A DNA stretch of 64,000 nucleotides from Actinomadura latina NBRC 106108. Lineage in GTDB: Bacteria > Actinomycetota > Actinomycetes > Streptosporangiales > Streptosporangiaceae. Within the stretch, counting starts at the first letter, position 1. Every line of letters starts with the position of its first letter. Below the pieces are notes generated by a model. That model did no database searches. It had not been told where the DNA came from and saw nothing but the letters and a program-made list of their open reading frames with translations. Location of the stretch: NCBI RefSeq assembly GCF_001552195.1, contig NZ_BCQS01000018.1:1-64000 (forward strand). The letters run 5' to 3'. The position numbers and the translations under genes were made by a program. Positions 41,455-50,330 of this stretch are shown one piece after another.

Positions 41455-42833
41455 TCGCACGGGAGCTGGCCGGCTGGGCGCTCGGCCTGGCCGAGGTGCC
41501 GGAGCCGGTCGCCGCCGCCGCGTCCCGGCACCTGCTGGACGGGTTCGGCACCGCGCTCGGCGCCCTGCGGACCGGCGCGGCGGGCCCCGCGATCGAGGTG
41601 GCGCGGGGGCTCGGCGGCCCGCCGGAGGCGGCGGTGCTGGGCACCGGCGACCTGCTGTCCGCGCCCGCCGCCGCGCTCGCCAACGGCACGCTCGTGCACG
41701 CCCTCGACTTCGACGACACCCACGCGGGCGGGCTGGTGCACGCGACGGCGGTCGTGCTGCCCGCCGCGTTCGCCGTCGGGCAGCAGACCGGCGCGTCCGG
41801 GCGGGAGATCCTGACGGCGGCCGTCGCCGGTTACGAGACGGCCTGCCGGGTCGCGGCCGCCGCGCCGCACGGGTTCCACGCCCGCGGGCTGCACGCGACC
41901 ATGGTCGCCGGGGTCTTCTCCTCCGCCCTGGTCGCCGCGCGGCTTCTCGGCCTGGACGCCGGGCGGGTGGCGAACGCGCTCGGCATCGCGGGCAGCCAGG
42001 CGGGCGGCCTGCTCGCCTTCCTCGGCACCGGGGCGTCCACCAAGCAGTTGCACCCGGGGTTCGCGTCGCAGTCCGGGATCATCGCGGCGCGGCTCGCGGC
42101 GGCGGGCGCGACCGGACCGGAGACCGTCTTCGACGGCCCGCACGGCGTGTTCGACGCCCTCTCCGCCAACCCCGCGGACCCGGCGTCCATCGTGGACGGG
42201 CTCGGTGAACGGTGGGAGACCACCCGGATCGGGATCAAGCCGTACGCGGCGTGCCAGCTCTCGCACGCCACGATCGACGCGGTCCTGGACGCGATGGCGC
42301 GCGAACGGTTCGGCCCGGAGGAGATCGCGGGCATCCACGCCCAAGTCCACCAGGACTCGGCGCCGACCGTCTGCGACACCTCCCGCGACCTGACTCGTCC
42401 CGCGACCCCCTACGCGGCGAAGTTCTCGCTGCCCTGGACGGTCGCGGCACTGATCACCGACCGTGGGCTGACCCTGGAGACCTTCGCGCCCGACTCGATC
42501 GCCCGGCCCGAGGTGACCCGGCTGGCGGCCCGCGTCCGCTGGGACGCCACCCCCGCGCCCGGAGTTGCCGCCGACGCCCCCGGCCGCGTCACGATCACGC
42601 TCACCGACGGCCGCGAGGTGACCGGTTCGGTACCGCGCAGCGAGGGCGGCGGCGACCGCCCGCTCGGCCGCGCGGCACTGCTCGCCAAGTTCGCGGGCAA
42701 CGCCGGCGTCCCGGCGGCGGACGCGGAGGAGTTCGCCCGGGCCGTCGAGACGCTCGCCGACCAGCCGGACGCCGCCGCCGTCATGCGGGCCGCCGCCAGG
42801 CTCGCCCACCGCACCCAGCAGGAGAACGGATGA
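41451..42833 (+). CDS. MmgE/PrpD family protein
   Basis: 460 residues. The N-terminal helical domain carries LANGTLVHALDFDDTHAGGLVHATAVVLPAAFAV, the family hallmark, and LGTGASTKQLHPGFASQSG follows. The family includes 2-methylcitrate dehydratase and cis-aconitate decarboxylase, which makes itaconate; catalytic histidines are expected in the HALDFDDTH and TKQLHPG regions. ATG overlaps the CoA-transferase stop. In this operon it probably dehydrates or decarboxylates a tricarboxylic or hydroxy acid feeding the CoA steps. Confidence 0.85.
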   Translation: MIARELAGWALGLAEVPEPVAAAASRHLLDGFGTALGALRTGAAGPAIEVARGLGGPPEAAVLGTGDLLSAPAAALANGTLVHALDFDDTHAGGLVHATAVVLPAAFAVGQQTGASGREILTAAVAGYETACRVAAAAPHGFHARGLHATMVAGVFSSALVAARLLGLDAGRVANALGIAGSQAGGLLAFLGTGASTKQLHPGFASQSGIIAARLAAAGATGPETVFDGPHGVFDALSANPADPASIVDGLGERWETTRIGIKPYAACQLSHATIDAVLDAMARERFGPEEIAGIHAQVHQDSAPTVCDTSRDLTRPATPYAAKFSLPWTVAALITDRGLTLETFAPDSIARPEVTRLAARVRWDATPAPGVAADAPGRVTITLTDGREVTGSVPRSEGGGDRPLGRAALLAKFAGNAGVPAADAEEFARAVETLADQPDAAAVMRAAARLAHRTQQENG

Positions 42834-44062
42834 CACTGCAAGCGATCAGGCCCGCCGAGTTCCCGTGGTTCCCCTACGAGGGGTTCACGTTCTGCCTCGG
42901 GCTGTCGGAGGACGGGGGCGCGTGGTCGTCCGGGCACACCGCCGCCGCGCAGGACGCGTCCATCGGGAAGATGACCGTCTCCGGGACGATGACCGAGCAG
43001 GCGCGCACCGCCTACACGAAGACCATGACGATCATCGAGGCCGCCGGATACGGGCCCGGTGACGTCGTGCACGTGACGGAGAACGTCACGCTCGCCGGGC
43101 TGGCCGACTACGAGGCCGCCGCCGCGATCCGCAAGGAGGTCTTCGGCGCGCACGCCCCCACGGTCACGACGGTCGTCGTGGAGCGGCTCGTCCGCTCGGC
43201 GGCGCTGCTGGAGATCGAGCTGCACGCCGTCCGCGGGGGCGGCGCCGAGTTGCTCGCGGCCAGCGAGCGGCGCGAGGCCGGAGCCTGGGTGCCCTCGCCG
43301 GTCCGGGAAGGCCACGACGGCACCGTGCACCTGCCGACGATGGTCCCGGTGGACGAGACGGGCGGCATCGTCAGCCCCGGCGACTTCGTCGGCCAGTACG
43401 CCTACTGCCTGGACCGGGCGGACGCGCTGCTGCGCAAGGCGGGCCTGTCGCTCGACAACGCGGTGACGACCTACGACTACTCGACGCCCGCCAGCCGTGA
43501 CGTCTACCGCAAGAGCCACCGCGTCCGGAAGGAACGGCTCGGCGGCGCGGGCGTGTACCCGGGCGCGGGCGGCATCCTGATGAGCCGGCTGCACCACCCC
43601 GAGGCGCTCGTCGCGATCGACGTGACCGCGTCGCGGCACCCCCTCGAACTGGTCAACCCCGGCTGGTCCCGGTACGACACGCTGACCTACGCGCCCGGTG
43701 TCCGCGCCGGACGGACTCTGTTCATGTCGGGGTTCGCCGCGCTCGACATGCAGACGCAGGAGGCGCTGCACCCCGGCGACATCGGGGCGCAGGCCGAGGT
43801 CACCTACGGGGCCGTCCTGCATCTGCTGGAGTACGCGGGCCTCGGCCCGGCGGACCTGCTGTCGACCATCGAGTTCTGCGTCGAGTCCGCGCTGCGCGAC
43901 TACCGCGCGGTCGCGCCCGTCCGGGAGCGGCTCCTGTCACCGCCCTGGCCCGCGTCGACCGGGGCGATCTGCAAGACACTGCTGCGCCCCGAGTTCCTCC
44001 TCGAAGTGTTCCCGACCGCCCTCTACCCGGCGGGCGCACCGACCGTGAAGGACGCGCCATGA
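42830..44062 (+). CDS. Multi-domain RidA (YjgF)-like protein
   Basis: 411 residues containing what look like three RidA/YjgF units: about 10-125 (GHTAAAQDASIG, TIIEAAGYGPGDVVHVTENVTL), a divergent one at about 165-280 (FVGQYAYCLDRADALLRKAGL, VTTYDYST) and one at about 285-400 (GRTLFMSGFAALDMQ, LLEYAGLGPADLLSTIEFCV). RidA proteins deaminate reactive enamine or imine intermediates or act as trimers with other ligands. Here one polypeptide could form a pseudo-trimer. Overlapping ends place it in the operon; its substrate may be an unstable enol or enamine intermediate. Confidence 0.75.
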   Translation: MTLQAIRPAEFPWFPYEGFTFCLGLSEDGGAWSSGHTAAAQDASIGKMTVSGTMTEQARTAYTKTMTIIEAAGYGPGDVVHVTENVTLAGLADYEAAAAIRKEVFGAHAPTVTTVVVERLVRSAALLEIELHAVRGGGAELLAASERREAGAWVPSPVREGHDGTVHLPTMVPVDETGGIVSPGDFVGQYAYCLDRADALLRKAGLSLDNAVTTYDYSTPASRDVYRKSHRVRKERLGGAGVYPGAGGILMSRLHHPEALVAIDVTASRHPLELVNPGWSRYDTLTYAPGVRAGRTLFMSGFAALDMQTQEALHPGDIGAQAEVTYGAVLHLLEYAGLGPADLLSTIEFCVESALRDYRAVAPVRERLLSPPWPASTGAICKTLLRPEFLLEVFPTALYPAGAPTVKDAP

Positions 44063-44559
44063 CGCTGCTCACCGACGAGATCCGCGCGCTGGTCGGCCGG
44101 ACGAAGGTCTACACCGCACCCGAGCCGCTCGGAGCCGCCGCCGGCCGGTACTTCGGCCTGGCGATCGGTGACCACAACCCGCTGTACTCCGATCCCGAGT
44201 ACGCGCGGGCGCAGGGCCTCGCCGACGTGACCGCGCCGCCGACGCTGATCTGCGAGACCAACCAGTACGCCAACCTGCCGATCGGGCCGGACGGAGACGC
44301 GGGCCACAACTGGGGCATCGAGATCCCCGGCACGCGGAAGGTGCGCGGCGGCAACCGCTACGTGTTCCACCGCCGGATCCTGCCGTCCGACATCGTCACC
44401 GCCACCTGGGAGATCGCGGACATCACCGCCAAGACCAACCGGGCGGGCGCGGAGATGCTGATCGTCACGTCGCGGGCGACCTACACGCGGCAGGACGGCG
44501 CGACGCTCGCGGAGAACGAGGAGACCATCATCTTCGTATCGCTGGAGGCTGGAGCATGA
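44059..44559 (+). CDS. FAS1-like dehydratase/MaoC N-terminal hotdog protein
   Basis: 166 residues. The active-site region reads YFGLAIGDHNPLYSDPEYA: the catalytic Asp is kept but the usual His of the DxNPxH motif is Tyr. RKVRGGNRYVFHRRILPSDIVTATWEI is typical of the FAS1_DH_region family. Such proteins work as heterodimers with a second hotdog subunit, here the next gene, which keeps the His. The pair resembles ChsH1-ChsH2 of steroid side-chain degradation in logic. Confidence 0.8.
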   Translation: MTLLTDEIRALVGRTKVYTAPEPLGAAAGRYFGLAIGDHNPLYSDPEYARAQGLADVTAPPTLICETNQYANLPIGPDGDAGHNWGIEIPGTRKVRGGNRYVFHRRILPSDIVTATWEIADITAKTNRAGAEMLIVTSRATYTRQDGATLAENEETIIFVSLEAGA

Positions 44560-45011
44560 CCGCTCTACACGAGACAGGGGAGGTCGTGCCTCCGCTGGAG
44601 CGCCGGATCGGGCTCCCGGACATGATCGCCTACGCCGGGGCCACCTGGGACTGGTACCGGCTGCACTACGACACCGAGTTCGTCAAGGCGTCCAAGCTTC
44701 CCGGCCCGGTCGTGGACGGCCAGGTGTTCGGCGCCCTCCTGGTCGAGCAGATCCAGGACTGGCTCGGCCCCAAGTGCTTCGTCCGCGAGCTGGAGTTCAG
44801 CTTCAAGGCGCTGGTGTTCGCGGAGGAGACCGTCCGCTGCGAGGGCACGGTCACCGAGGCCGGCGACGGCTACCTCGACCTCGACCTGCGGGTCGTCGTG
44901 GTCGACGGCGGCGGCGACGGCGGCGAGGCGGACCGGGTCGCCGTGGCGCCCGCCCGCGCCCGCGTCCTGCTCGGCCGCGCCGACGGCCCCGGCGCGGAGG
45001 TGGCGCAGTGA
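44556..45011 (+). CDS. MaoC-like hotdog hydratase subunit
   Basis: 151 residues. The motif ATWDWYRLHYD keeps Asp and His in the DxxxxH spacing of MaoC hydratases, so this is the likely catalytic subunit of the heterodimer with the preceding protein. The C terminus (VVVVDGGGDGGEADRV) is low complexity. It overlaps both neighbours. Hydration of an alpha,beta-unsaturated acyl-CoA would generate the beta-hydroxy-acyl-CoA needed by the thiolase-like aldolase encoded next. Confidence 0.78.
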   Translation: MTALHETGEVVPPLERRIGLPDMIAYAGATWDWYRLHYDTEFVKASKLPGPVVDGQVFGALLVEQIQDWLGPKCFVRELEFSFKALVFAEETVRCEGTVTEAGDGYLDLDLRVVVVDGGGDGGEADRVAVAPARARVLLGRADGPGAEVAQ

Positions 45012-46156
45012 GCACGGGTGTCGCGATCGTGGGCGCCGCCGAGTGCGACCTCGGCGTGACGAACCGGTCGATCCTCGGGCTCCAGGCGCAGGCGGTCAAG
45101 CGGGCACTGGACGACGCCGGCCTCGCCCTGCGCGACGTCGACGGTGTCGCCACGACCGGGGTGTCGCGGTTCTCGGCGACCCAGCTCGCCGACTACTTCG
45201 GCATCGAGCCCCGCTGGACGGACTCGACCTACGCGGGCGGCTCGGCGTTCGAGATGTTCGTCGCCCGCGCCACACAGGCCATCCAGGCAGGCCAGGCCAA
45301 GACGGTCGTGATCAGCTTCGCGTCCAACCAGCGGTCGGCGCGGTCCCGCTCGCTCGGCGGCGTCATCGAGGACCATACGCCCGAGGCGCAGTTCGAGACC
45401 CCGTACGGGCCGCTGTACCCGCTGTCGTACTACGCGATGGCCGCGCAGCGGTACCTGCACACCTACGGCAAGTCACGCGAGCAGCTCGCCGAGATCGCGG
45501 TGGCGGCACGGGAATGGGCGCTGCTGAACCCGGCCGCGTTCCGCTACGGCAAGGGCCCTCTCACCGCGGCCGACGTGCTCGGCGCAGCGATGATCTCCAG
45601 CCCGCTCACCGCGCTGGACTGCTGCCTGGTCACCGACGGCGGCGGCGCGATCGTCCTGACGTCCCTCGAACGGGCCCGTGACCTGCGGCGCACGCCCGTC
45701 GAGGTGCTCGGGTACGGCGAGCGGACGACCAACACCTCGATGACCGCCGTCCCCGACCTGACCGTCACGGGCGCGGCCGGTGCCGGAGCCGACGCGTTCG
45801 CCCGCGCCGGCGTCACCCCGGCCGACATCGACGTCGTGCAGGTCTACGACTCGTTCACGATCACGGTCGCGCTGACGCTGGAGGCGCTCGGCTTCTGCGG
45901 GCGCGGCGAGGCCCTCGACTGGATCGCGGACGGACGGATCCGCCCCGGCGGCGGCTTCCCGCTCAACACCTCGGGCGGCGGCCTGTCCTACTGCCATCCC
46001 GGCCAGTTCGGGATCCTCCTGCTGATCGAGGCGGTGCGGCAGCTCCGCGGGGAATGCGGGGACCGGCAGGTCGACGGCGCGCGCCTCGCGGTCGCGCACG
46101 GCACGGGCGGGATCCTTTCGACGCACGCCACGGTGGTCCTGGGGGTGGACGCATGA
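45008..46156 (+). CDS. Thiolase-like protein lacking the nucleophilic Cys (retro-aldolase type)
   Basis: 382 residues with the thiolase fold: MSTGVAIVGAAECDLG, DSTYAGGSAFEMFV, NTSGGGLSYCHPGQFG and AVAHGTGG. At the position of the acyl-accepting cysteine (usually CASG) the sequence is TYAGG, so Claisen chemistry is not possible. Tyrosine at this place is characteristic of Ltp2-like aldolases, which cleave beta-hydroxy-acyl-CoA with the help of a DUF35 protein, and such a protein is encoded next. The predicted reaction is retro-aldol cleavage. GTG start overlaps the preceding stop. Confidence 0.82.
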   Translation: MSTGVAIVGAAECDLGVTNRSILGLQAQAVKRALDDAGLALRDVDGVATTGVSRFSATQLADYFGIEPRWTDSTYAGGSAFEMFVARATQAIQAGQAKTVVISFASNQRSARSRSLGGVIEDHTPEAQFETPYGPLYPLSYYAMAAQRYLHTYGKSREQLAEIAVAAREWALLNPAAFRYGKGPLTAADVLGAAMISSPLTALDCCLVTDGGGAIVLTSLERARDLRRTPVEVLGYGERTTNTSMTAVPDLTVTGAAGAGADAFARAGVTPADIDVVQVYDSFTITVALTLEALGFCGRGEALDWIADGRIRPGGGFPLNTSGGGLSYCHPGQFGILLLIEAVRQLRGECGDRQVDGARLAVAHGTGGILSTHATVVLGVDA

Positions 46157-46578
46157 CCGGCCTCGACGGTTTCAAGCCCGACGTCCCGGCGCCGGACGAG
46201 ATCACGGCCCCCTGGTGGGAAGCCACCAAGGAACACAGGCTCATGCTCCAGACGTGCCCGAGCTGTGCCCGGGTCCAGCATCCGCCGCGCGCGCTCTGCA
46301 CCCACTGCGGATCGGACGAACTCGACTGGGTCACGTCCGGGGGCCTGGGGGTTGTCGACTCCTTCACGGTCGTGCACCGGGCGCCGCGTCCCGACCTCAC
46401 CGTCCCCTATGTCATCGCCCGCGTCCGCTTGGCCGAGGAGGTCGTCCTCCTGACCCGCCTCCAGGAGCGGGAACCGGACGAGTGGCGCATCGGCGAACCG
46501 GTGCGGGTCGCCTGGGTCGACCTCGATGACGGGCGCGCCCTCCCCGTGTTCGTCCCGGACGTCCCGTCATCGCACTGA
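46153..46578 (+). CDS. Zinc-ribbon OB-fold (DUF35) partner protein
   Basis: 141 residues. The zinc ribbon is CPSCARVQHPPRALCTHC at about residues 37-54, and the OB-fold follows (VVDSFTVVHRAPRPDLTVPYVIARV). DUF35 proteins bind thiolase-like enzymes and are required for activity of Ltp2-type aldolases. The ATG overlaps the thiolase-like gene stop, fitting an obligate complex of the two products. Confidence 0.85.
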   Translation: MTGLDGFKPDVPAPDEITAPWWEATKEHRLMLQTCPSCARVQHPPRALCTHCGSDELDWVTSGGLGVVDSFTVVHRAPRPDLTVPYVIARVRLAEEVVLLTRLQEREPDEWRIGEPVRVAWVDLDDGRALPVFVPDVPSSH

Positions 46579-46594
46579 GAAAGGCGGCAGCCAC

Positions 46595-47755
46595 GTGGAT
46601 TTCCAGCTCAATGAGGACCAGCGCGAGTTCCGCGCCGTCCTGCGCGACTTCGTGGACAACGAGATCATCCCGGTGGCGCGGGACTGGGAGCACTCCGGCC
46701 GCTACCCCACCGAGATCGTCAAGGGCATGCGGGACATGGGGCTGTTCGGGATCACCGTCCCCGAGGAGTACGGCGGCCTCGACCTCGACCCCGTCTCGTT
46801 CGCGCTGGTCTTCGAGGAGATCGCGCGCGGCTGGATGGGCATCGCGGGCATCCTCGGCAGCCACTCGCTCGCCTGCCGCATGATCGCCATGCGCGGCACC
46901 GAGGAGCAGAAGAGCAAGTACCTGCCCGGCCTCGCGTCCGGTGAGCGCCGCACCGGCATCGGCCTCACCGAGCCGGACGCCGGCACCGACCTGCAGGGCA
47001 TCCGCACCACCGCCCGGCTGGACGGCGACCACTACGTCGTCAACGGCACCAAGATGTGGATCACCAACGCCCGCCACGCCGACCCGCTGCCCGTGCTGGT
47101 GAAGACCGACCCGTCCGCGTCCCCCGCGCACAAGGGCATGAGCATCCTGCTCGTGGACGCCGGCACCACCGGCTACCAGATCACCAAGGACATCCCGAAG
47201 CTCGGCTACAAAGGCACCGAGTCCTGCGAGATCGTCCTGGACGACGTCCGGGTGCCGAAGGAGAACCTGCTCGGCGGCGTCGAGGGCAAAGGCATGCAGC
47301 ACGCGCTGTCCGCGCTGGAGTGGGGACGGGTCAACATCGCCGCCCGCTCGGTCGGCATCGCCCAGCGCGCCCACGACGAGGCGCTCGCCTACGCGGGGCA
47401 GCGCAGGGCGTTCGGGCAGACCATCGGCGAGTTCCAGGCCGTCCAGCTCCAGCTCGCGACCGTCGCCACGCAGCTGCAGGCCGCGCGGCTGATGGCCTAC
47501 TTCGCGGCGGACGCGGTCCGGCGCGGCCGCGCCGACGGGCAGACCGGCATGGCCAAGATCTTCTGCTCGGAGGTCGCGCTGCAGGCGTCGATCGAGGCGA
47601 TGAAGATCCACGGCGGCTACGGCTACTCCACCGAGTACGAGGTCGAGCGGCTCTACCGCGACGCCATCCTGATGAGCATCGGCGAGGGCACCAACGACGT
47701 CCTGCGGACGGTCGTGGCCAAGTCCCTGCTGCGCGGCGAGACGGTCGTGCGGTGA
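46595..47755 (+). CDS. Acyl-CoA dehydrogenase
   Basis: 386 residues of the FAD-dependent family: GITVPEEYGGLDLDPV, GIGLTEPDAGTDLQGI, WITNARHADPLPVLVK and the C-terminal HGGYGYSTEYEVERLYRDA. The catalytic glutamate is in SIGEGTND. It introduces the alpha,beta double bond into an acyl-CoA, preparing it for the MaoC hydratases. The GTG at 46595 starts 16 bases after the DUF35 stop with AAGGCGG upstream. Electrons go to the host electron-transfer flavoprotein. Confidence 0.92.
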   Translation: MDFQLNEDQREFRAVLRDFVDNEIIPVARDWEHSGRYPTEIVKGMRDMGLFGITVPEEYGGLDLDPVSFALVFEEIARGWMGIAGILGSHSLACRMIAMRGTEEQKSKYLPGLASGERRTGIGLTEPDAGTDLQGIRTTARLDGDHYVVNGTKMWITNARHADPLPVLVKTDPSASPAHKGMSILLVDAGTTGYQITKDIPKLGYKGTESCEIVLDDVRVPKENLLGGVEGKGMQHALSALEWGRVNIAARSVGIAQRAHDEALAYAGQRRAFGQTIGEFQAVQLQLATVATQLQAARLMAYFAADAVRRGRADGQTGMAKIFCSEVALQASIEAMKIHGGYGYSTEYEVERLYRDAILMSIGEGTNDVLRTVVAKSLLRGETVVR

Positions 47756-48636
47756 CCGCCCCGGAGCGGCTCCCGCGCAGCTACCTGTACGTGCCGGGCA
47801 ACGCCCCGGACAAGCTCGGCAAAGCACTCACCCGCGGCGCCGACGCGCTGATCGTCGACCTGGAGGACGCGGTCCCGCCGGACGGCAAGGACGCGGCCCG
47901 CCGCACGGTCAGCGACTGGCTCCGCTCGGGCCCGGACACCGGCGGCACCGAGCTGTGGGTCCGCGTCAACGCCGGTCCGGTGGGGGACGAGGACGTACGG
48001 GCGCTCGCCGGGCTGGCCGCGCTGACCGGGCTCGTCCTCGCCAAGGCCGAGGACGCCGCGCACGTCGCGGCGGTCGCCGCGCTGCTCGCCGGCCTCGGGG
48101 ACGTGACGACGCTGCTGATGCCGCTGCTGGAGACCGCGGGCGCGATCCTGGACGTCCGGGACATCGCCCGCGCGCCCCGCGTCCACCGTCTCCAGATCGG
48201 CGAGGTCGACCTCGCCGCCGACACCGGGCTCGACCCCGGACCGGACGGGGCGGAACTCGCGTTCGCCCGCAGCATGACCGTGTTCGCCAGCGCCGCCGCC
48301 GGCATCCGCCCGCCGGTCGGCCCGGTGTCGACGATCAGCGCCGACCCGGAGGCGCTCGCGGCGTCCACCGACCGGGTCCGGCGGCAGGGCTTCGTGGGAC
48401 GGGCGTGCATTCATCCCGCGCAAATCCCGGTCGTCCATGCGGCGTTCACGCCGTCGGCCCGCGACGTGGCGCGGGCCGAGGACGTCCTGGCGAGGTTCGA
48501 GTCGGCGGCCGCCGCGGGATCGGGCGTCGTGCTGGACGCCGACGGCCGGCTGATCGACGCGGCCGTGATCCGGCTCGCGCGGCGCACTCTGGCCACCACC
48601 GGCCGCCGACCTGAACGAAATAAATCTGACATATAG
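47752..48636 (+). CDS. CitE/HpcH-family acyl-CoA lyase
   Basis: 294 residues. The TIM barrel begins with SYLYVPGNAPDKLGKAL and GADALIVDLEDAVPP; the metal ligands are expected at the Glu of LLETAGAI and the Asp of IGEVDLAAD. QGFVGRACIHPAQIPVV is the family C-terminal signature. Members include beta-methylmalyl-CoA and citramalyl-CoA lyases, which cleave hydroxy-dicarboxylyl-CoA esters to a keto acid and acyl-CoA. GTG start overlaps the dehydrogenase stop. The end contains the half-site TCTGACAT of the putative operon operator. Confidence 0.88.
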   Translation: MTAPERLPRSYLYVPGNAPDKLGKALTRGADALIVDLEDAVPPDGKDAARRTVSDWLRSGPDTGGTELWVRVNAGPVGDEDVRALAGLAALTGLVLAKAEDAAHVAAVAALLAGLGDVTTLLMPLLETAGAILDVRDIARAPRVHRLQIGEVDLAADTGLDPGPDGAELAFARSMTVFASAAAGIRPPVGPVSTISADPEALAASTDRVRRQGFVGRACIHPAQIPVVHAAFTPSARDVARAEDVLARFESAAAAGSGVVLDADGRLIDAAVIRLARRTLATTGRRPERNKSDI

Positions 48637-48736
48637 AGGACCTAGCCCTGCGAGGCCGATGCAACGCAAGATGAACCCAGTCGGAGCCCGATAGCCAAAT
48701 AGATCAGACGACGGCCTGAGAAAGAGGCGGGCAGCC

Positions 48737-50254
48737 ATGGCACAGATGAACATCGCCAGCGGGATCCGCGAGTTCGCGCGCAGCACGCCGGGCGCCACCG
48801 CGCTGATCGACGGGGACCGGCGGCTCACCTTCGCCGAACTGGACGACCGCAGCAACCGCGTCGCGGGCCTGCTCATGGACGCCGGGTTCAAGGCCGCCGA
48901 CCGCGTCGCCGTCCTGCTCGGGAACCAGCTGGAGTACGTGGAGGTGGCGGCGGGCGCCGCGAAGGCGGGCGTCGCGATGGTCCCGCTCAACCCGCGCGGC
49001 ACCGCCGCCGAGCACGCCTCGCTGATCGAGCGGTCCGGCGCGTCCGGCCTGGTGGCCGACGCGGCGTTCGCGGCGAACGTCCCCGGCCGGGTCGAGGACC
49101 TGCCGCTCGTGCTCGGCGTCGGCTCGGGGGACTGGGGGCACCCCTACGAGAAGGCGCTCGCCGCGGCGCGGCCGGCCGACCCCCGCGTCCAGGTCAGCGA
49201 GCTGGACCCGTTCTGCGTGCAGTACACGTCCGGCACCACGGGACGGCCGAAGGGCGCGCTGCTCACCCACCGGTCCCGGGTGCTCACCATGTTCGGCTGC
49301 GCGGTCGACTACGGGCTCGGCCCCGGCAAGCGCACCGCCGCGGTCGCGCCGATGGCGCTCGGCGCCGGGTTCTGCTTCGCCTACGCGGGCCCGTTCATGG
49401 GCGGGCAGACGTCCATGCTGTCCCGCTGGGACCCCGAGCGGCTGCTCGACATGATCGAACGTGACCGGCTGCAGACGATCTTCCTGGTGCCGACGCACGC
49501 GCTGACGCTGCGGGAGCTCATGGAGCAGTCGCCGCGCAGGTGGGACCTGTCGAGCCTGGAGACGTTCTACTTCAACGCCGCCGCGCTGCCCGTCCCGCTG
49601 AAGGAGTGGGTCGTCGAGACGTTCCCGCACGTCGGCGTGCACGAGCTGTACGGGTCCACGGAGGCGGGCATCGTGACGGACCTGCGTCCCGCCGACGCCC
49701 TGCGCAAGGCCGGATCGGTCGGGCACCCGTGGTGGATGACCGACGTGAAGCTGCTCGACGAGGACGGCCGGGAGGTCGGGCCGGGCGAGCCCGGCGAACT
49801 GTTCGGCCACTCGCCGTTCAACATGACCGGCTACCTGGACGACCCCGAGGCCACCGCCGCTGCGATCAGGCCGGACGGCTACCTGTCGTCCGGGGACGTC
49901 GCCGTCCGGGACGAGGCGGGCTTCATCACCATCGTCGACCGCAAGAAGGACATGATCATCTCCGGGGCGGCGAACATCTACCCCCGCGAGATCGAGAACG
50001 TCCTGGCCGGCTGCGACGGCGTCGCCGAGGTCGCCGTCGTCGGCCTTCCCGACGACAGGTGGGGCGAGGCGGTCGGCGCGTTCGTCGTCCCGCGCCCCGG
50101 CCGCGTCCTCGACTTCGCCGCCCTGGAGGCCGCCGTCCGCGAGCGCCTCGCCGGCTACAAGGCCCCGAAGGTGTGGGAGCAGGTGGACGAACTGCCGAAG
50201 AACGCCAACGGCAAGATCCTCAAGCGCGTCATCCGCGACACCTACGCGAACTGA
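48737..50254 (+). CDS. AMP-dependent acyl-CoA synthetase (FadD/CaiC-like)
   Basis: 505 residues of the ANL superfamily: YTSGTTGRPKGALLTH (P-loop), YGSTEAGIVTD, GYLSSGDVAVRDEAGFITIVDRKKDMIISG and the C-terminal catalytic lysine in KNANGKILKR. It forms an acyl-adenylate and then an acyl-CoA, providing an ATP-driven entry to the pathway next to the CoA-transferase. A 100-base gap with a partial operator half-site separates it from the lyase gene, so it may have its own promoter. The carboxylic acid activated is unknown. Confidence 0.9.
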   Translation: MAQMNIASGIREFARSTPGATALIDGDRRLTFAELDDRSNRVAGLLMDAGFKAADRVAVLLGNQLEYVEVAAGAAKAGVAMVPLNPRGTAAEHASLIERSGASGLVADAAFAANVPGRVEDLPLVLGVGSGDWGHPYEKALAAARPADPRVQVSELDPFCVQYTSGTTGRPKGALLTHRSRVLTMFGCAVDYGLGPGKRTAAVAPMALGAGFCFAYAGPFMGGQTSMLSRWDPERLLDMIERDRLQTIFLVPTHALTLRELMEQSPRRWDLSSLETFYFNAAALPVPLKEWVVETFPHVGVHELYGSTEAGIVTDLRPADALRKAGSVGHPWWMTDVKLLDEDGREVGPGEPGELFGHSPFNMTGYLDDPEATAAAIRPDGYLSSGDVAVRDEAGFITIVDRKKDMIISGAANIYPREIENVLAGCDGVAEVAVVGLPDDRWGEAVGAFVVPRPGRVLDFAALEAAVRERLAGYKAPKVWEQVDELPKNANGKILKRVIRDTYAN

Positions 50255-50330
50255 ACCGCGCCGGGTTTTGGGGGGTGGTGGGGGGTAAGGGTGGTGCCGA
50301 CTAGTGATGTCGTGCCTGGGGGAGGCCGGG

